Of a stretch of DNA of 64,000 bases, positions 42,690 to 51,910 are shown piece by piece. A program made the position numbers and the translations under genes. The notes below the pieces were generated by a model, which was not told where the DNA came from, did no database searches, and saw only the letters and a program-made list of their open reading frames with translations. Source of the stretch: Donghicola eburneus (GTDB taxonomy: Bacteria; Pseudomonadota; Alphaproteobacteria; Rhodobacterales; Rhodobacteraceae). The DNA is taken from contig NZ_FOXY01000005.1 of NCBI RefSeq assembly GCF_900115865.1, positions 333,212 through 397,211 of the forward strand. Reading direction: 5' to 3'. Within the stretch, counting starts at the first letter, position 1. Each line of letters opens with the position of its first letter.

Positions 42690-44228
42690 ATGTCGGATGG
42701 CATTTTTGTTGGTGGTGGTGGTTTAGAATACGGTGAGGCGCAACAACTTGTGCTGAAATATGCAAACAGGCACGGGCTGATCGCCGGCGCGACAGGCACG
42801 GGCAAGACTGTGACCGTGCAGATTCTGGCGCAGGCCTTTTCTGATGCCGGTGTTCCGGTCTTTGTTTCGGACGTCAAAGGCGATCTGTCCGGCCTTGGCG
42901 CGGCAGGGGCGGAAACGCACAAATTGCACGCACCGTTTATGGAACGCGCCCAGAAAATTGGGCTCGACCTGACCTACAGCGCGGCACCCGTCACATTCTG
43001 GGATCTGTGGGGGCAGCAAGGTCACCCCGTGCGCGCCACCGTGGCCGAGATGGGCCCATTGCTGCTGTCGCGGATGCTTGACTTGACCGAGGTGCAAGAG
43101 GGCGTGCTGAACATCGCGTTTCGCATTGCAGACGAGCAAGGGTTGCCGCTGCTAGACTTGGATGATCTGCGGACGATGCTGGTTTGGCTTGGGGACAACC
43201 GGTCAGAGATTTCCATGCGGTATGGCAACATCTCTCCGGCGAGTGTCGGCGCGATCCAGCGGTCTATTCTAATGCTCGAGAATGAGGGCGCGTCTGGCTT
43301 CTTTGGCGAGCCTGCGCTGGAACTGGCTGATCTGATGCGCGTGGATGACACGGGGCGCGGCGCGGTCAACATTCTGGCCTCTGACCGCTTGATGCAGGCA
43401 CCGCGGCTCTATGCGACGTTCCTGTTCTGGCTGTTGTCGGAACTCTTCGAAGAGCTGCCAGAGGTCGGCGATCCGGACAAGCCAAAGCTGGTGTTCTTTT
43501 TCGACGAGGCGCATCTTCTGTTCGACGGCACGCCCAAGGCGCTGGTGGACAAGGTCGAGCAGGTGGCGCGGCTGATCCGGTCCAAAGGTGTTGGCGTTTA
43601 CTTTATCACGCAGCATCCGGCCGACATCCCCGAGGATATTCTGGGCCAGCTTGGCAACCGGATCCAGCACGCCCTGAGGGCCTTTACCGCGCGGGACAAA
43701 AAGAACTTGAAGCTGGCCGCCGAGACCTATCGCGAGAACCCAGCCTTTAGCGTCGAAGAAGCGATCCGCGAGGTCGGAGTCGGCGAGGCGGTGACTTCGT
43801 TTTTGGAAAAGAAGGGCGTGCCGGGGATGTCGGAGCGCACATTGATCCGTCCGCCGTCTTCGCGCATCGGACCCTTGACCGTGGCGGAACGCGGCGCGCT
43901 GATTGCTGCGTCACCCATGTCGGCCAAATACGATCAAGCCGTGGATCGCGAGAGCGCCCACGAAATTCTGACCAAGCGGGCGGACGCCGCGGCAGCTGCC
44001 GCAGCACAGGCCGAGGCTCAAGAAGAGCAGGTCGAAGCTCAAGAGCGGGAATACCGCACTGCGCGGCGCTATACGGGATCGCGGGTCAGCCGGTCGACTT
44101 CCAAGCGCATGAGCCGCGATGACAGCTTTAGCGGCGCGCTGACAGAGGCTCTGGTCAAAGAACTGAGGGGCACCACGGGGCGGCGGATTGTCCGCGGTAT
44201 CCTTGGCGGGCTGTTCAAAGCCCGCTAG
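42690..44228 (+). CDS. HerA-like / DUF853 (YjgR) ATPase
   Basis: 512 residues from ATG 42690 (MSDGIFVGGGG), with AAGGGAG about 10 bases upstream; the longer start at 42645 is not conserved-looking. It is a RecA-fold ATPase of the FtsK-HerA superfamily: Walker A GATGTGKT (33-40), Walker B KLVFFFDEAH (266-275), and an Ala/Glu-rich coiled segment near residues 425-460, ending in a basic tail. The cellular role of DUF853 proteins is not established. Confidence 0.9.
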   Translation: MSDGIFVGGGGLEYGEAQQLVLKYANRHGLIAGATGTGKTVTVQILAQAFSDAGVPVFVSDVKGDLSGLGAAGAETHKLHAPFMERAQKIGLDLTYSAAPVTFWDLWGQQGHPVRATVAEMGPLLLSRMLDLTEVQEGVLNIAFRIADEQGLPLLDLDDLRTMLVWLGDNRSEISMRYGNISPASVGAIQRSILMLENEGASGFFGEPALELADLMRVDDTGRGAVNILASDRLMQAPRLYATFLFWLLSELFEELPEVGDPDKPKLVFFFDEAHLLFDGTPKALVDKVEQVARLIRSKGVGVYFITQHPADIPEDILGQLGNRIQHALRAFTARDKKNLKLAAETYRENPAFSVEEAIREVGVGEAVTSFLEKKGVPGMSERTLIRPPSSRIGPLTVAERGALIAASPMSAKYDQAVDRESAHEILTKRADAAAAAAAQAEAQEEQVEAQEREYRTARRYTGSRVSRSTSKRMSRDDSFSGALTEALVKELRGTTGRRIVRGILGGLFKAR

Positions 44229-44249
44229 ACCGCAAGTACAGAAAAGAGA

Positions 44250-44275
44250 AAGGGCGCTCCGATCAGAGCGCCCTT
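44250..44275. terminator. Terminator shared by HerA-like gene and livM
   Basis: AAGGGCGCTC (44250-44259) pairs with GAGCGCCCTT (44266-44275). On the minus strand a T-rich TTCTCTTTTC follows. Confidence 0.85.
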
Positions 44276-44280
44276 GTACC

Positions 44281-45585
44281 TTATTTCTCAGGCAGCAAGC
44301 CGCGCGGGCTAAACCTGAGCATCACGAGCATCACAAGCCCCATGGTCAGCAAACGCATATGCGCAGCGGATGCCAGCAGGTGTTCGCGCAGAGCATTGCC
44401 AGGCTCCATGCCAGCGGTCACGAGCTCCATCAGCCAGCGGCCAAAGGGTTCGACCTGCACCCACAGGAACCAGATCAGGAACCCCCCGAGCACAGCGCCC
44501 AGGTTGTTGCCCGACCCGCCCACGATCACCATCACCCAAATCAGGAAGGTGTAGCGCAGAGGCTGATAGGTGCCCGGTGTCAACTGTCCGTCCAGCGTGG
44601 TCATCATCGCACCCGCCAAACCGCAGATCGCAGAGCCGAGGATGAAGATTTGCAGGTGGCGACGGGTCACGTTCTTGCCCATCGCGCGGGCGGCGTCTTC
44701 GTTATCGCGGATCGCGCGCATCATCCGGCCCCAAGGGCTGTGCAGCGAGCGCTGCATCAGGAACAGGATGATCAGCAGAACGATGGTGAACAGAACGCTA
44801 TACCCCAGCTTCACGTAGAGCGTTGACGCGGTCACTGGGTCCAGCCCGAACGACGCTGCCTTTTCCACAAAGGACGGATCGGCTTGCAAATCAATCTCGT
44901 AGGGCAGCGGGCGGGGCAGGCCGTTTACGTTTTTCACGCCGCGCGCCAGCCAGTCTTCGTTCTTCATGATCGCGATGATGATCTCGGCAATGCCAAGCGT
45001 CGCGATGGCCAGATAGTCGCTGCGCAGACCCAAAGCGGTTTTGCCGATGATCCACGCGGCGCCCGCAGCCAGCAAACCGCCCACAGGCCACGCCAACAGA
45101 ACGGGCAGGCCAAGGCCGCCGAGGTATCCCTCTAGGGCGGGGTTCACCTTTTCAATGGCGTCGCGCGCAGGATCAAACAGACTGCGGTAGATGGCAAACC
45201 CTGCGATCAGCAGAACCCAAGTCACGACGGCGCGCAGGTTGCCTTGGGGCAGGCGCGAGCGCACCAAGATCACAGCCGCCAAAGACAGCGCCCCAACCAG
45301 AAGTGCGACCCAGATGTTGACGCCCCCAGCCGCCCAAGCGGCGGGTACGGGCGGCATCGACACGAGCACAGTCGCCAGACCGCCAAGCCCGACAAATCCC
45401 ATGATCCCGACGTTAAACAGGCCCGCAAAGCCCCATTGCAGGTTCACGCCCATAGCCATGATCGCGCTGATCAGACCCATGTTCAGAATGCCAAGCGCCG
45501 AGTTCCAGCTTTGGAAAAAGCCGGTGCCAAGGATCAGAACCGCCACCAGACCGAACAGCGCGGTTGTTTTCACGGTGTCGTTCAT
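44281..45585 (-). CDS. livM: Branched-chain amino acid ABC permease LivM
   Basis: 434 residues, about ten membrane helices. It opens with NDTVKTTALFGLVAVLIL and contains the family blocks GLFNVGIMGFVGLGG and AIRDNEDAARAMGKNV (the coupling loop for the ATPases). It pairs with LivH to form the channel. It is longer than typical LivM (about 330-430), with an extra hydrophilic segment near 130-170. It overlaps the livH stop by four bases. Confidence 0.93.
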   Translation of the reverse strand: MNDTVKTTALFGLVAVLILGTGFFQSWNSALGILNMGLISAIMAMGVNLQWGFAGLFNVGIMGFVGLGGLATVLVSMPPVPAAWAAGGVNIWVALLVGALSLAAVILVRSRLPQGNLRAVVTWVLLIAGFAIYRSLFDPARDAIEKVNPALEGYLGGLGLPVLLAWPVGGLLAAGAAWIIGKTALGLRSDYLAIATLGIAEIIIAIMKNEDWLARGVKNVNGLPRPLPYEIDLQADPSFVEKAASFGLDPVTASTLYVKLGYSVLFTIVLLIILFLMQRSLHSPWGRMMRAIRDNEDAARAMGKNVTRRHLQIFILGSAICGLAGAMMTTLDGQLTPGTYQPLRYTFLIWVMVIVGGSGNNLGAVLGGFLIWFLWVQVEPFGRWLMELVTAGMEPGNALREHLLASAAHMRLLTMGLVMLVMLRFSPRGLLPEK

Positions 45586-46592
45586 ACCGATTTCCCCTTG
45601 AACAGGCCGGTGGGCTTGAACAGCAACACCACCACCAGAATGACAAAGCTGACAGCGAATTTGTAATCCACCGCCAAGAGCTGCAGCAGCCCATCGGGCG
45701 CCAGCGATTCAGGCAGGATGTAGCCAGCGGCCTTTTTCCATGCATAGGTGATGGTCACCTCGGAAAACGCGATGACAAAACCACCCGCGATCGCGCCCAA
45801 AGGACTGCCCAATCCGCCCACAATGGCAGAAGCAAAGATCGGCAGCAGGAGCTGGAAATACGTGAAGGGTTTGAAGCTCTTGTCTAGGCCATAGAGCACA
45901 CCTGCGACCGTGGCCAAAGCTGCCACGAGGATCCACGTTACGGCAACCACCCGTTCGGGGTTGATCCCTGACAGCAGTGCCAGATCTTCGTTGTCCGAAT
46001 AGGCACGCATGGATTTTCCGGTACGTGTGTGGTTCAGGAACCAGAACAGCGCGGCGACCACCAGAACAGCGGTCACAACGGTCAAACCCTGAGAGGTCTT
46101 GATCGCCAAGCCCTCGTCCAGGCCGGTCATCTTCTTGAAATCCCGCGCGCCGATGATGAAGCGTTCACCATCCGCGAACCGCTGGTCATCGGGCCCGATG
46201 ATAAAACGCACCAGACCGTTCATCACGAACATCACGCCCATGGAGACGATCACCAGAATGACCGGCTTGGCCTTTTGTTTGCGATAGAATTTGTAAACCA
46301 CGCGGTCCGTCCACAGCACCAGCGCCGCCGTCACCGCAATACCAAAGGGCAGGGCAAGTAGCGCCGTAGGCAGCGGCCCCAGCGAGACACCCCAACTTTG
46401 CAGCAGCCACGTCACCAGCACCGTCACCATCGTGCCAAAGGCCATGGTGTCCCCGTGGGCAAAGTTCGAGAACCGCAGAATGCCATAGATCAGCGTGACT
46501 CCCAGCGCCCCGAGCGCCAATTGGCTGCCATAGGCAATGGCGGGCACGAACACGAAATTCGCAAGCAGGACGAGTGTATTCAGGATGTCCAT
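45582..46592 (-). CDS. livH: Branched-chain amino acid ABC permease LivH
   Basis: 336 residues, eight or so helices, with the LivH signatures GALGVTLIYGILRFSNFAHG at the N-terminus and AYSDNEDLALLSGINPERV as the EAA-type coupling loop. It forms the membrane channel with LivM for leucine, isoleucine and valine or other amino acids. It starts 2 bases after the livF stop. Confidence 0.94.
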   Translation of the reverse strand: MDILNTLVLLANFVFVPAIAYGSQLALGALGVTLIYGILRFSNFAHGDTMAFGTMVTVLVTWLLQSWGVSLGPLPTALLALPFGIAVTAALVLWTDRVVYKFYRKQKAKPVILVIVSMGVMFVMNGLVRFIIGPDDQRFADGERFIIGARDFKKMTGLDEGLAIKTSQGLTVVTAVLVVAALFWFLNHTRTGKSMRAYSDNEDLALLSGINPERVVAVTWILVAALATVAGVLYGLDKSFKPFTYFQLLLPIFASAIVGGLGSPLGAIAGGFVIAFSEVTITYAWKKAAGYILPESLAPDGLLQLLAVDYKFAVSFVILVVVLLFKPTGLFKGKSV

Positions 46593-46594
46593 CC

Positions 46595-47308
46595 TCAGCC
46601 CCCCAAGAAAGATTTGCGGACTTGCGGATCGGCCAGCAATTCCTTGCCCGTTCCGGTATGAGCATTCGCGCCCTGCACCAGAACATAGCCTTTGTCCGCG
46701 ATTTCAAGTGCTTGTCGGGCGTTCTGCTCCACCATCAAAATGGAAATGCCCGTGCGCGCGACTTCGATGATCCGGTCAAAAAGCTCGTCCATCACGATCG
46801 GGCTCACACCTGCCGTCGGCTCGTCCAGCATCAAGAGCTTGGGCTGGGTCATCAGCGCGCGGCCCACGGCCACCTGCTGACGCTGACCGCCGGACAGCTC
46901 GCCCGCATGCTGGTTGCGCTTCTCTTTCAGGATCGGGAACAGATCATAGACCTGTTCCATGGTGTCCGCGAAATCATCCTTGCGCAGAAAAGCCCCCATC
47001 TCGAGGTTATCTTCCACACTCATAGACGTAAAGATGTTGTGCGTCTGCGGGACAAAACCCATGCCCTTGGCCACGCGGGCCTGCGGGGTCAGGGTGCGAA
47101 TATCTTCGCCATCGAACATCACCGATCCGGAATGCACATTCAGCATCCCGAACACAGCCTTCATCGCGGTCGATTTGCCTGCGCCGTTCGGGCCCACGAT
47201 CACAGCAATCTCGCCGCGATCCACCTCGATCGTCACACCATGCAAAATGTCCGGCCCGCGCCCGTAGCCACCAACCATGTCGGTCGCACTCAAAAAGGAC
47301 GAAGTCAC
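46595..47308 (-). CDS. livF: Branched-chain amino acid ABC ATPase LivF
   Basis: 237 residues. Walker A GPNGAGKST, signature LSGGQRQQVAVGRAL, Walker B LLMLDEPTAG. The sequence between (RTLTPQARVAKGMGFVPQ) is typical of LivF. It powers import with LivG. It follows livG after a 94-base gap with two hairpins. Confidence 0.94.
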   Translation of the reverse strand: MTSSFLSATDMVGGYGRGPDILHGVTIEVDRGEIAVIVGPNGAGKSTAMKAVFGMLNVHSGSVMFDGEDIRTLTPQARVAKGMGFVPQTHNIFTSMSVEDNLEMGAFLRKDDFADTMEQVYDLFPILKEKRNQHAGELSGGQRQQVAVGRALMTQPKLLMLDEPTAGVSPIVMDELFDRIIEVARTGISILMVEQNARQALEIADKGYVLVQGANAHTGTGKELLADPQVRKSFLGG

Positions 47309-47402
47309 AACGCGCCCCTTTCATCTTTGCCAAAATACTCTCGGGGGGAGTCGATGCCGCGCATCGACGGGGGGCAGACGGCCCCCCAGCTACGCCAGCC
47401 GC
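47309..47402. repeat. livG-livF spacer with TTTGCCAAAATACTC motif and two hairpins
   Basis: The motif TCATCTTTGCCAAAATACTC (47321-47340) is followed by C/G-rich sequence with two hairpins: GTCGATGC/GCATCGAC (47350-47368) and GGGGGGC/GCCCCCC (47369-47387). From recollection, similar TTTTGGCAAAGATGA sequences recur between genes in Rhodobacteraceae genomes, so this looks like a dispersed intergenic element. Only one copy is seen here. Confidence 0.5.
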
Positions 47403-48185
47403 TCATACGCCCACCTGATCTTTGTTCTTCAGGCCCGTGCCCAGATAGGCCTCGATCACCTGTTCGTTGGACTTGATCTCCTCGATCGTACCTTCGGCCA
47501 GCTTCTTGCCCTCGGCCATGACGATCACGGGGTCGCACAAGCGCCCGATGAAATCCATGTCATGTTCGATCACGCAGAAGGTATAGCCCTTTTCCTGATT
47601 CAGGCGGATGATCGCGTCGCCGATGGTGTTCAGCAGCGTGCGGTTTACGCCCGCGCCGACCTCGTCCAGAAATACGATCTTGGCGTCGACCATCATGGTG
47701 CGGCCGAGTTCGAGCAGCTTTTTCTGACCGCCCGACAGGTTGCCGGCCTTTTCATCGGCAACGTGGGTGATCGTCAGGAACTCCAGAACCTCGTCGGCCT
47801 TGCGGCGCAGGGCTTCTTCCTCGCGGGCAATCTTGCCGCGCTGAAACCAACTGTTCCACAGATTCTCGCCCGTTTGCGCAGGGGGAACCATCATCAGGTT
47901 CTCGCGCACGGTCATTGAACTGAACTCGTGGGCAATCTGGAACGTCCGAAGCAGCCCCTTGGCGAACAATTCGTGGGGCGGCAGACCGGTGATGTCCTCG
48001 CCATCCAAGTAGACTTTTCCCGACGTCGGGGGCAGTGCGCCAGCGATGACGTTAAACAAGGTGGACTTGCCCGCGCCGTTTGGCCCGACCAATCCGGTAA
48101 TCGACCCTTTGGCAATCTCTAGCGTGGCCCCATCCACCGCGCGAAAGCCGCCAAAATGTCTGTGCAGGTTTTCAACCCGTATCAC
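47403..48185 (-). CDS. livG: Branched-chain amino acid ABC ATPase LivG
   Basis: 260 residues. Walker A GPNGAGKST, signature NLSGGQKKLLELGR, Walker B VFLDEVGAG. The C-terminal extension VIEAYLGTGLKN is the LivG tail. It is the second gene of the cluster after livJ. Confidence 0.94.
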   Translation of the reverse strand: MIRVENLHRHFGGFRAVDGATLEIAKGSITGLVGPNGAGKSTLFNVIAGALPPTSGKVYLDGEDITGLPPHELFAKGLLRTFQIAHEFSSMTVRENLMMVPPAQTGENLWNSWFQRGKIAREEEALRRKADEVLEFLTITHVADEKAGNLSGGQKKLLELGRTMMVDAKIVFLDEVGAGVNRTLLNTIGDAIIRLNQEKGYTFCVIEHDMDFIGRLCDPVIVMAEGKKLAEGTIEEIKSNEQVIEAYLGTGLKNKDQVGV

Positions 48186-48230
48186 GGTGTGTTCTCTCCG
48201 TGCTTTTTATTCAAGCGTTGGCGCTTTGTC

Positions 48231-48262
48231 ATAAAAGCACAGCCCGGACAAGCCGGGCTGCA
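48231..48262 (-). terminator. Hairpin after livJ, before livG
   Basis: CAGCCCGG (48240-48247) pairs with CCGGGCTG (48253-48260). On the minus strand TGCTTTTAT follows. It likely stops part of transcription, so that the binding protein is made in excess over the permease parts. Confidence 0.75.
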
Positions 48263-48283
48263 CTGTGTAACGTTAGGTCACGT

Positions 48284-49480
48284 TTAGCGGATGTTCTCGG
48301 TCTCGTACGCGCTGCCGGTGATCACGTACTCGCGGTAGGTGCCAGCCGCTTCGCCGGGGCCGATGAGTTCGACGTTGGTTGCGCCGACGTAGTCGATGTC
48401 GCCGCCATTCGCCAGAATCTCGAGCGCTTTACCAAGTTCACCGGGTAGGATGGGCTCGCCAGGGGCGTTCGCCACTTCAAGCAGCTTGGATGCTGCCGCA
48501 GCCGAGGTCGCTTCGCCGCCTGCTGCCATCGCCAGAGCGATCAGCGCCGCTGCATCATAGCTTTCACGGGTGTAGGCACCTTCGGGGTTGATGTCCGCGT
48601 CAACTGCCATAGCGGCAAAGGCCGTTGTGCCTTCGCCTTCGGACCACGGAACCGCACCGAACGAGCCTTCCATGTCGTCACCCAGATCAGCAACCAGCTG
48701 GTCGCCATACATGCCGTCACCCAGCATGAAGGTGTCGAATGCACCGGTGTCGAGCGCGCCTTGGATCACGCCGCGGCCGCCTTGGTCGGTGTAGCCCAGC
48801 ACGACCAGCACGTCGCCACCCGCCGAAGCCAGAGCGCCAACTTCGGCCGAGTAGTCGGCTTTGCCGTCTTCGTGGGGTGCGTTGATGGTGACGGTGCCGC
48901 CGGCTTCTTCGTAGGCTGCGATAAAGCTATCGCTCAGGCCCTTGCCGTAGTCGTTGTTGGTGTAGGTGACGGCGACTTCCTTGATGTCCTTGTCCATCAG
49001 GATGTCCGACAGAACGACACCCTGACGCGCGTCCGACGGAGCAGTGCGGAAGAACAGGCCGTTATCTTCGACGGTCGACAGGCCGGGGCTGGTCGCCGAG
49101 GGCGAGACCATGACGATGCCATTGGGCACAGCCACGTTGGTCAGGATCGCGCCGGTCACGCCCGAGCAGTCCGCGCCCATGATCGCGGCCACACCATCCG
49201 AGGTGATCAGGCGTTCAGCGGCTGCGGTTGCGCCCGCTGCATCAACGCAGGTCGAATCCGCGCGCACAGCTTCGAGCATCTTGCCACCCAGCAGACCGCC
49301 AGCGTCGTTGATTTCTTTCATCGCGAGTTCGGCCGAGTCTGCCATCGCGGGGGTCAGGGATTCGATAGGCCCGGTAAAGCCCAGAATAACGCCCATTTTG
49401 ACAGTTTCGCCGTGGCCTTCGGCCATCGCCGCACCTGCGGTCAGAGCGGTGGCCGCAGTGGCCAGCAGAAGCTTTTTCAT
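48284..49480 (-). CDS. livJ: Branched-chain amino acid ABC substrate-binding protein
   Basis: 398 residues from ATG 49480 with a Sec signal (KKLLLATAATALTAGAAMAE) cleaved near residue 20. The Leu/Ile/Val-binding fold (Peripla_BP_6) starts GETVKMGVILGFTGPIESL. It captures amino acids in the periplasm and delivers them to LivHM. Extra acidic residues are typical of marine secreted proteins. A longer start at 49585 would put a non-signal extension first. Confidence 0.93.
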   Translation of the reverse strand: MKKLLLATAATALTAGAAMAEGHGETVKMGVILGFTGPIESLTPAMADSAELAMKEINDAGGLLGGKMLEAVRADSTCVDAAGATAAAERLITSDGVAAIMGADCSGVTGAILTNVAVPNGIVMVSPSATSPGLSTVEDNGLFFRTAPSDARQGVVLSDILMDKDIKEVAVTYTNNDYGKGLSDSFIAAYEEAGGTVTINAPHEDGKADYSAEVGALASAGGDVLVVLGYTDQGGRGVIQGALDTGAFDTFMLGDGMYGDQLVADLGDDMEGSFGAVPWSEGEGTTAFAAMAVDADINPEGAYTRESYDAAALIALAMAAGGEATSAAAASKLLEVANAPGEPILPGELGKALEILANGGDIDYVGATNVELIGPGEAAGTYREYVITGSAYETENIR

Positions 49481-49643
49481 TGATTTTTCTCCCAGTTGGA
49501 ACGCGTTGTCCGGTGCGAAGCCTAGGACGGCTTTGTGGAAAAAGAAAGAGGTGAAGCGACGGCACCTCCTGACCCTTTGATACACGCAATCGTCAGCCCA
49601 GAGACCGTTCAGCCATGCTAGGTCTTACGTAAAGGAGGACACT

Positions 49644-50708
49644 ATGCGCCGATCCATTTTAGCTTTGACGATTTGCCTAGCGGGGGCCGCCCATGCGGAG
49701 CCCGAGATTACACCAGTGGCGCGCGGTTTTGATGCGCCGTGGGCTGTGGGTTTTCTGCCCGATGGTGGCATTCTAGTAACCGAAAAGGCAGGAGAGTTGA
49801 TCCTGTTGTCGGATGGCACCGCCACGCGCATCGGCGGGTTGCCTCAAATCCGCGAGATCGGGCAGGGCGGACTTCTAGATGTCATGGTTCCGAGGGACTT
49901 TGCTGACAGCCGAGAGGTTTTTCTGAGCTACGCCAAGAATTTATCAAGCGGTCAAGGAACGGCGCTTACTCGGGGTATTCTGGCAGACGGCGCGTCCGAA
50001 CTCACGGATGTGCGCGACCTGTTCGTGATGACCGCAGGCAGCAGCGGCGGGAACCACTTTGGCAGCCGGATCGTCGAAGCCACCGATGGGACGCTGTTCC
50101 TGACGATTGGCGAACGTGGCGATGCCGACTTGGCGCAGGATCTGAACCGGCACAACGGAAGCGTCATTCGGATCAATCGGGATGGCTCGGTTCCAGAGGA
50201 CAACCCCTTTGTCGGGCAATCGGGTGTGCAGCCGGAAATCTACAGTTACGGACATCGTAATCCGCAGGGCGCGGCGCTGGATGCCCAAGGCAATCTGTGG
50301 GTGGACGAACACGGCGCACGGGGTGGCGACGAGATTAACCGGATCAAGCGCGGTGCAAACTACGGTTGGCCGGTCATTTCCTATGGCCGCCACTATAGCG
50401 GGGCCAGAATCGGCGAGGGCACGGCCAAAGACGGCATGGAGCAGCCCGAGTTCTACTGGGACCCCTCTATCGCCCCCAGCGGGATGGCGATTTACAGCGG
50501 TGCACTGAATGACGAATGGAAGGGGGACTTCCTCGTCGGGTCGCTGAAGTTCGACATGATCGCCCGCGTTGATGCAGACACGATGCAAGAGGTCGAGCGC
50601 ATCCAGACCCCCGAAACCATGCGCGTGCGCGACGTGGTCGAGGGGCCGGATGGTGCGATCTATTTCCTGTCAGAAATTAACGGCGCGCTCTACCGGCTTG
50701 AGCCCTAA
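49644..50708 (+). CDS. PQQ-dependent aldose sugar dehydrogenase (YliI/Asd type)
   Basis: 354 residues with a signal peptide (residues 1-18, cleaving after AHA) and a six-bladed beta-propeller of the soluble glucose dehydrogenase / GSDH family. Family markers are GFDAPWAVGFLPDGGILVTEK in parts, HNGSVIRINRDGS and YSYGHRNPQGAAL with the catalytic His. It oxidises aldose sugars in the periplasm with PQQ. The ATG at 49644 has AAAGGAGG nearby. Confidence 0.9.
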   Translation: MRRSILALTICLAGAAHAEPEITPVARGFDAPWAVGFLPDGGILVTEKAGELILLSDGTATRIGGLPQIREIGQGGLLDVMVPRDFADSREVFLSYAKNLSSGQGTALTRGILADGASELTDVRDLFVMTAGSSGGNHFGSRIVEATDGTLFLTIGERGDADLAQDLNRHNGSVIRINRDGSVPEDNPFVGQSGVQPEIYSYGHRNPQGAALDAQGNLWVDEHGARGGDEINRIKRGANYGWPVISYGRHYSGARIGEGTAKDGMEQPEFYWDPSIAPSGMAIYSGALNDEWKGDFLVGSLKFDMIARVDADTMQEVERIQTPETMRVRDVVEGPDGAIYFLSEINGALYRLEP

Positions 50709-50711
50709 GGA

Positions 50712-51737
50712 CTATTCCAGATCTTCGGGCTCTTCGTTGCGGCGTGTGCCTTGGCTGCCGCGCTCACGATAGGGAGTGGTTTCATAGTGCGCGCGATAGC
50801 ACTTGGAGAAATGCGAGGGGCTGGCAAAGCCGCAGGCCAGCGCCACGTTAATCACGCTCATGTCGGTCTGCATCAACAGGTTGCGGGCCTTGGACAGTCG
50901 CAGTTCCATGTAATAGCGTTTGGGGCTGCGGTTCAGATAGCGGCGGAACAGGCGTTCCAGCTGGCGCGTGGACATGCCCACGTCTTTGGCCAAAATGGCT
51001 GGGCTGATCGGCTCCTCAATGTTCTTTTCCATCATCTGGATGACTTGCGACAGCTTGGGATGGCGCACGCCGATGCGGGTCGGGATCGACAAGCGTTGGG
51101 TGTCGCGGTCCGTTCGGATCGAGCTGTAGATCAGCTGGTCAGCCACCGCGTTCGACAAATCTTCGCCGTGATCATCTGCAATAATTTTCAGCATCAAGTC
51201 GATCGAGGCAGTGCCGCCAGCCGCTGTGATCCGGTTTCCGTCCACCACAAACACGGATTTGGTCAGATCAATCTCGTCAAACTCTTCGGTGAAGCTGTCC
51301 TGATTCTCCCAGTGGATGGTCGCGCGCTTGCCATCCAGCAGGCCCGCCTTGGCCAGAACGTAAGAGGCCGTACAAAGCCCGCCGATGGGCGCTCCGCGGC
51401 GGGATTCCTTCCGCAACCAGCTCAGCAAGCGCTTGGTCGTCGACTTCTGAACTTCGACGCCGCCACACACCAGAATGGTGGAATCGCGGGGCAGGTCCTC
51501 AAGGTCGGAATCCAGCTTGAACTCAACTCCAGAAGAGCTGGTAACGGTACCACCGCCTTCGCCAACCAGAGTCCACGTATAGATTTGCTTATCGGCCATA
51601 CGGTTGGCAATGCGCAGACCTTCGACCACCGAGGTGAAGGCCATCAGCGTAAAACGATCCAACAGGGCAAAGACAAAATGTCTGGGTTTGTTGCCCGCAT
51701 TTTCGATCGGGATAACGAGTCTTTCCGTCTGGGCCAT
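50712..51737 (-). CDS. GlxA-family AraC regulator
   Basis: 341 residues. The N-terminal class I glutamine-amidotransferase-like domain (about 20-190) has the family elbow GGLCTASYVLAKAGLL; the C-terminal AraC domain (about 220-320) has two helix-turn-helices, ILAKDVGMSTRQLERLFRRY and VALACGFASPSHFSKCYRAHY. It resembles GbdR/CdhR-type regulators of quaternary amine catabolism, but the effector is not shown by sequence. It converges with the sugar dehydrogenase gene and is divergent from the DAHP synthase gene. Confidence 0.9.
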   Translation of the reverse strand: MAQTERLVIPIENAGNKPRHFVFALLDRFTLMAFTSVVEGLRIANRMADKQIYTWTLVGEGGGTVTSSSGVEFKLDSDLEDLPRDSTILVCGGVEVQKSTTKRLLSWLRKESRRGAPIGGLCTASYVLAKAGLLDGKRATIHWENQDSFTEEFDEIDLTKSVFVVDGNRITAAGGTASIDLMLKIIADDHGEDLSNAVADQLIYSSIRTDRDTQRLSIPTRIGVRHPKLSQVIQMMEKNIEEPISPAILAKDVGMSTRQLERLFRRYLNRSPKRYYMELRLSKARNLLMQTDMSVINVALACGFASPSHFSKCYRAHYETTPYRERGSQGTRRNEEPEDLE

Positions 51738-51910
51738 GCCAGCGCTCCGTCATAGGCGTGGGGCGGGAGTGACTTCCGCCAAATTTTAAGGAGCCATTTC
51801 GACCAGTCTGAAACCCGACGTCAAGGGTCTTTGGCAAAACGGTTATGGCCATCGCTTTTCTGGTTATGTATAGCGGTTGCACTTTTCACATCTCATAAGC
51901 GGAGAGAGAG

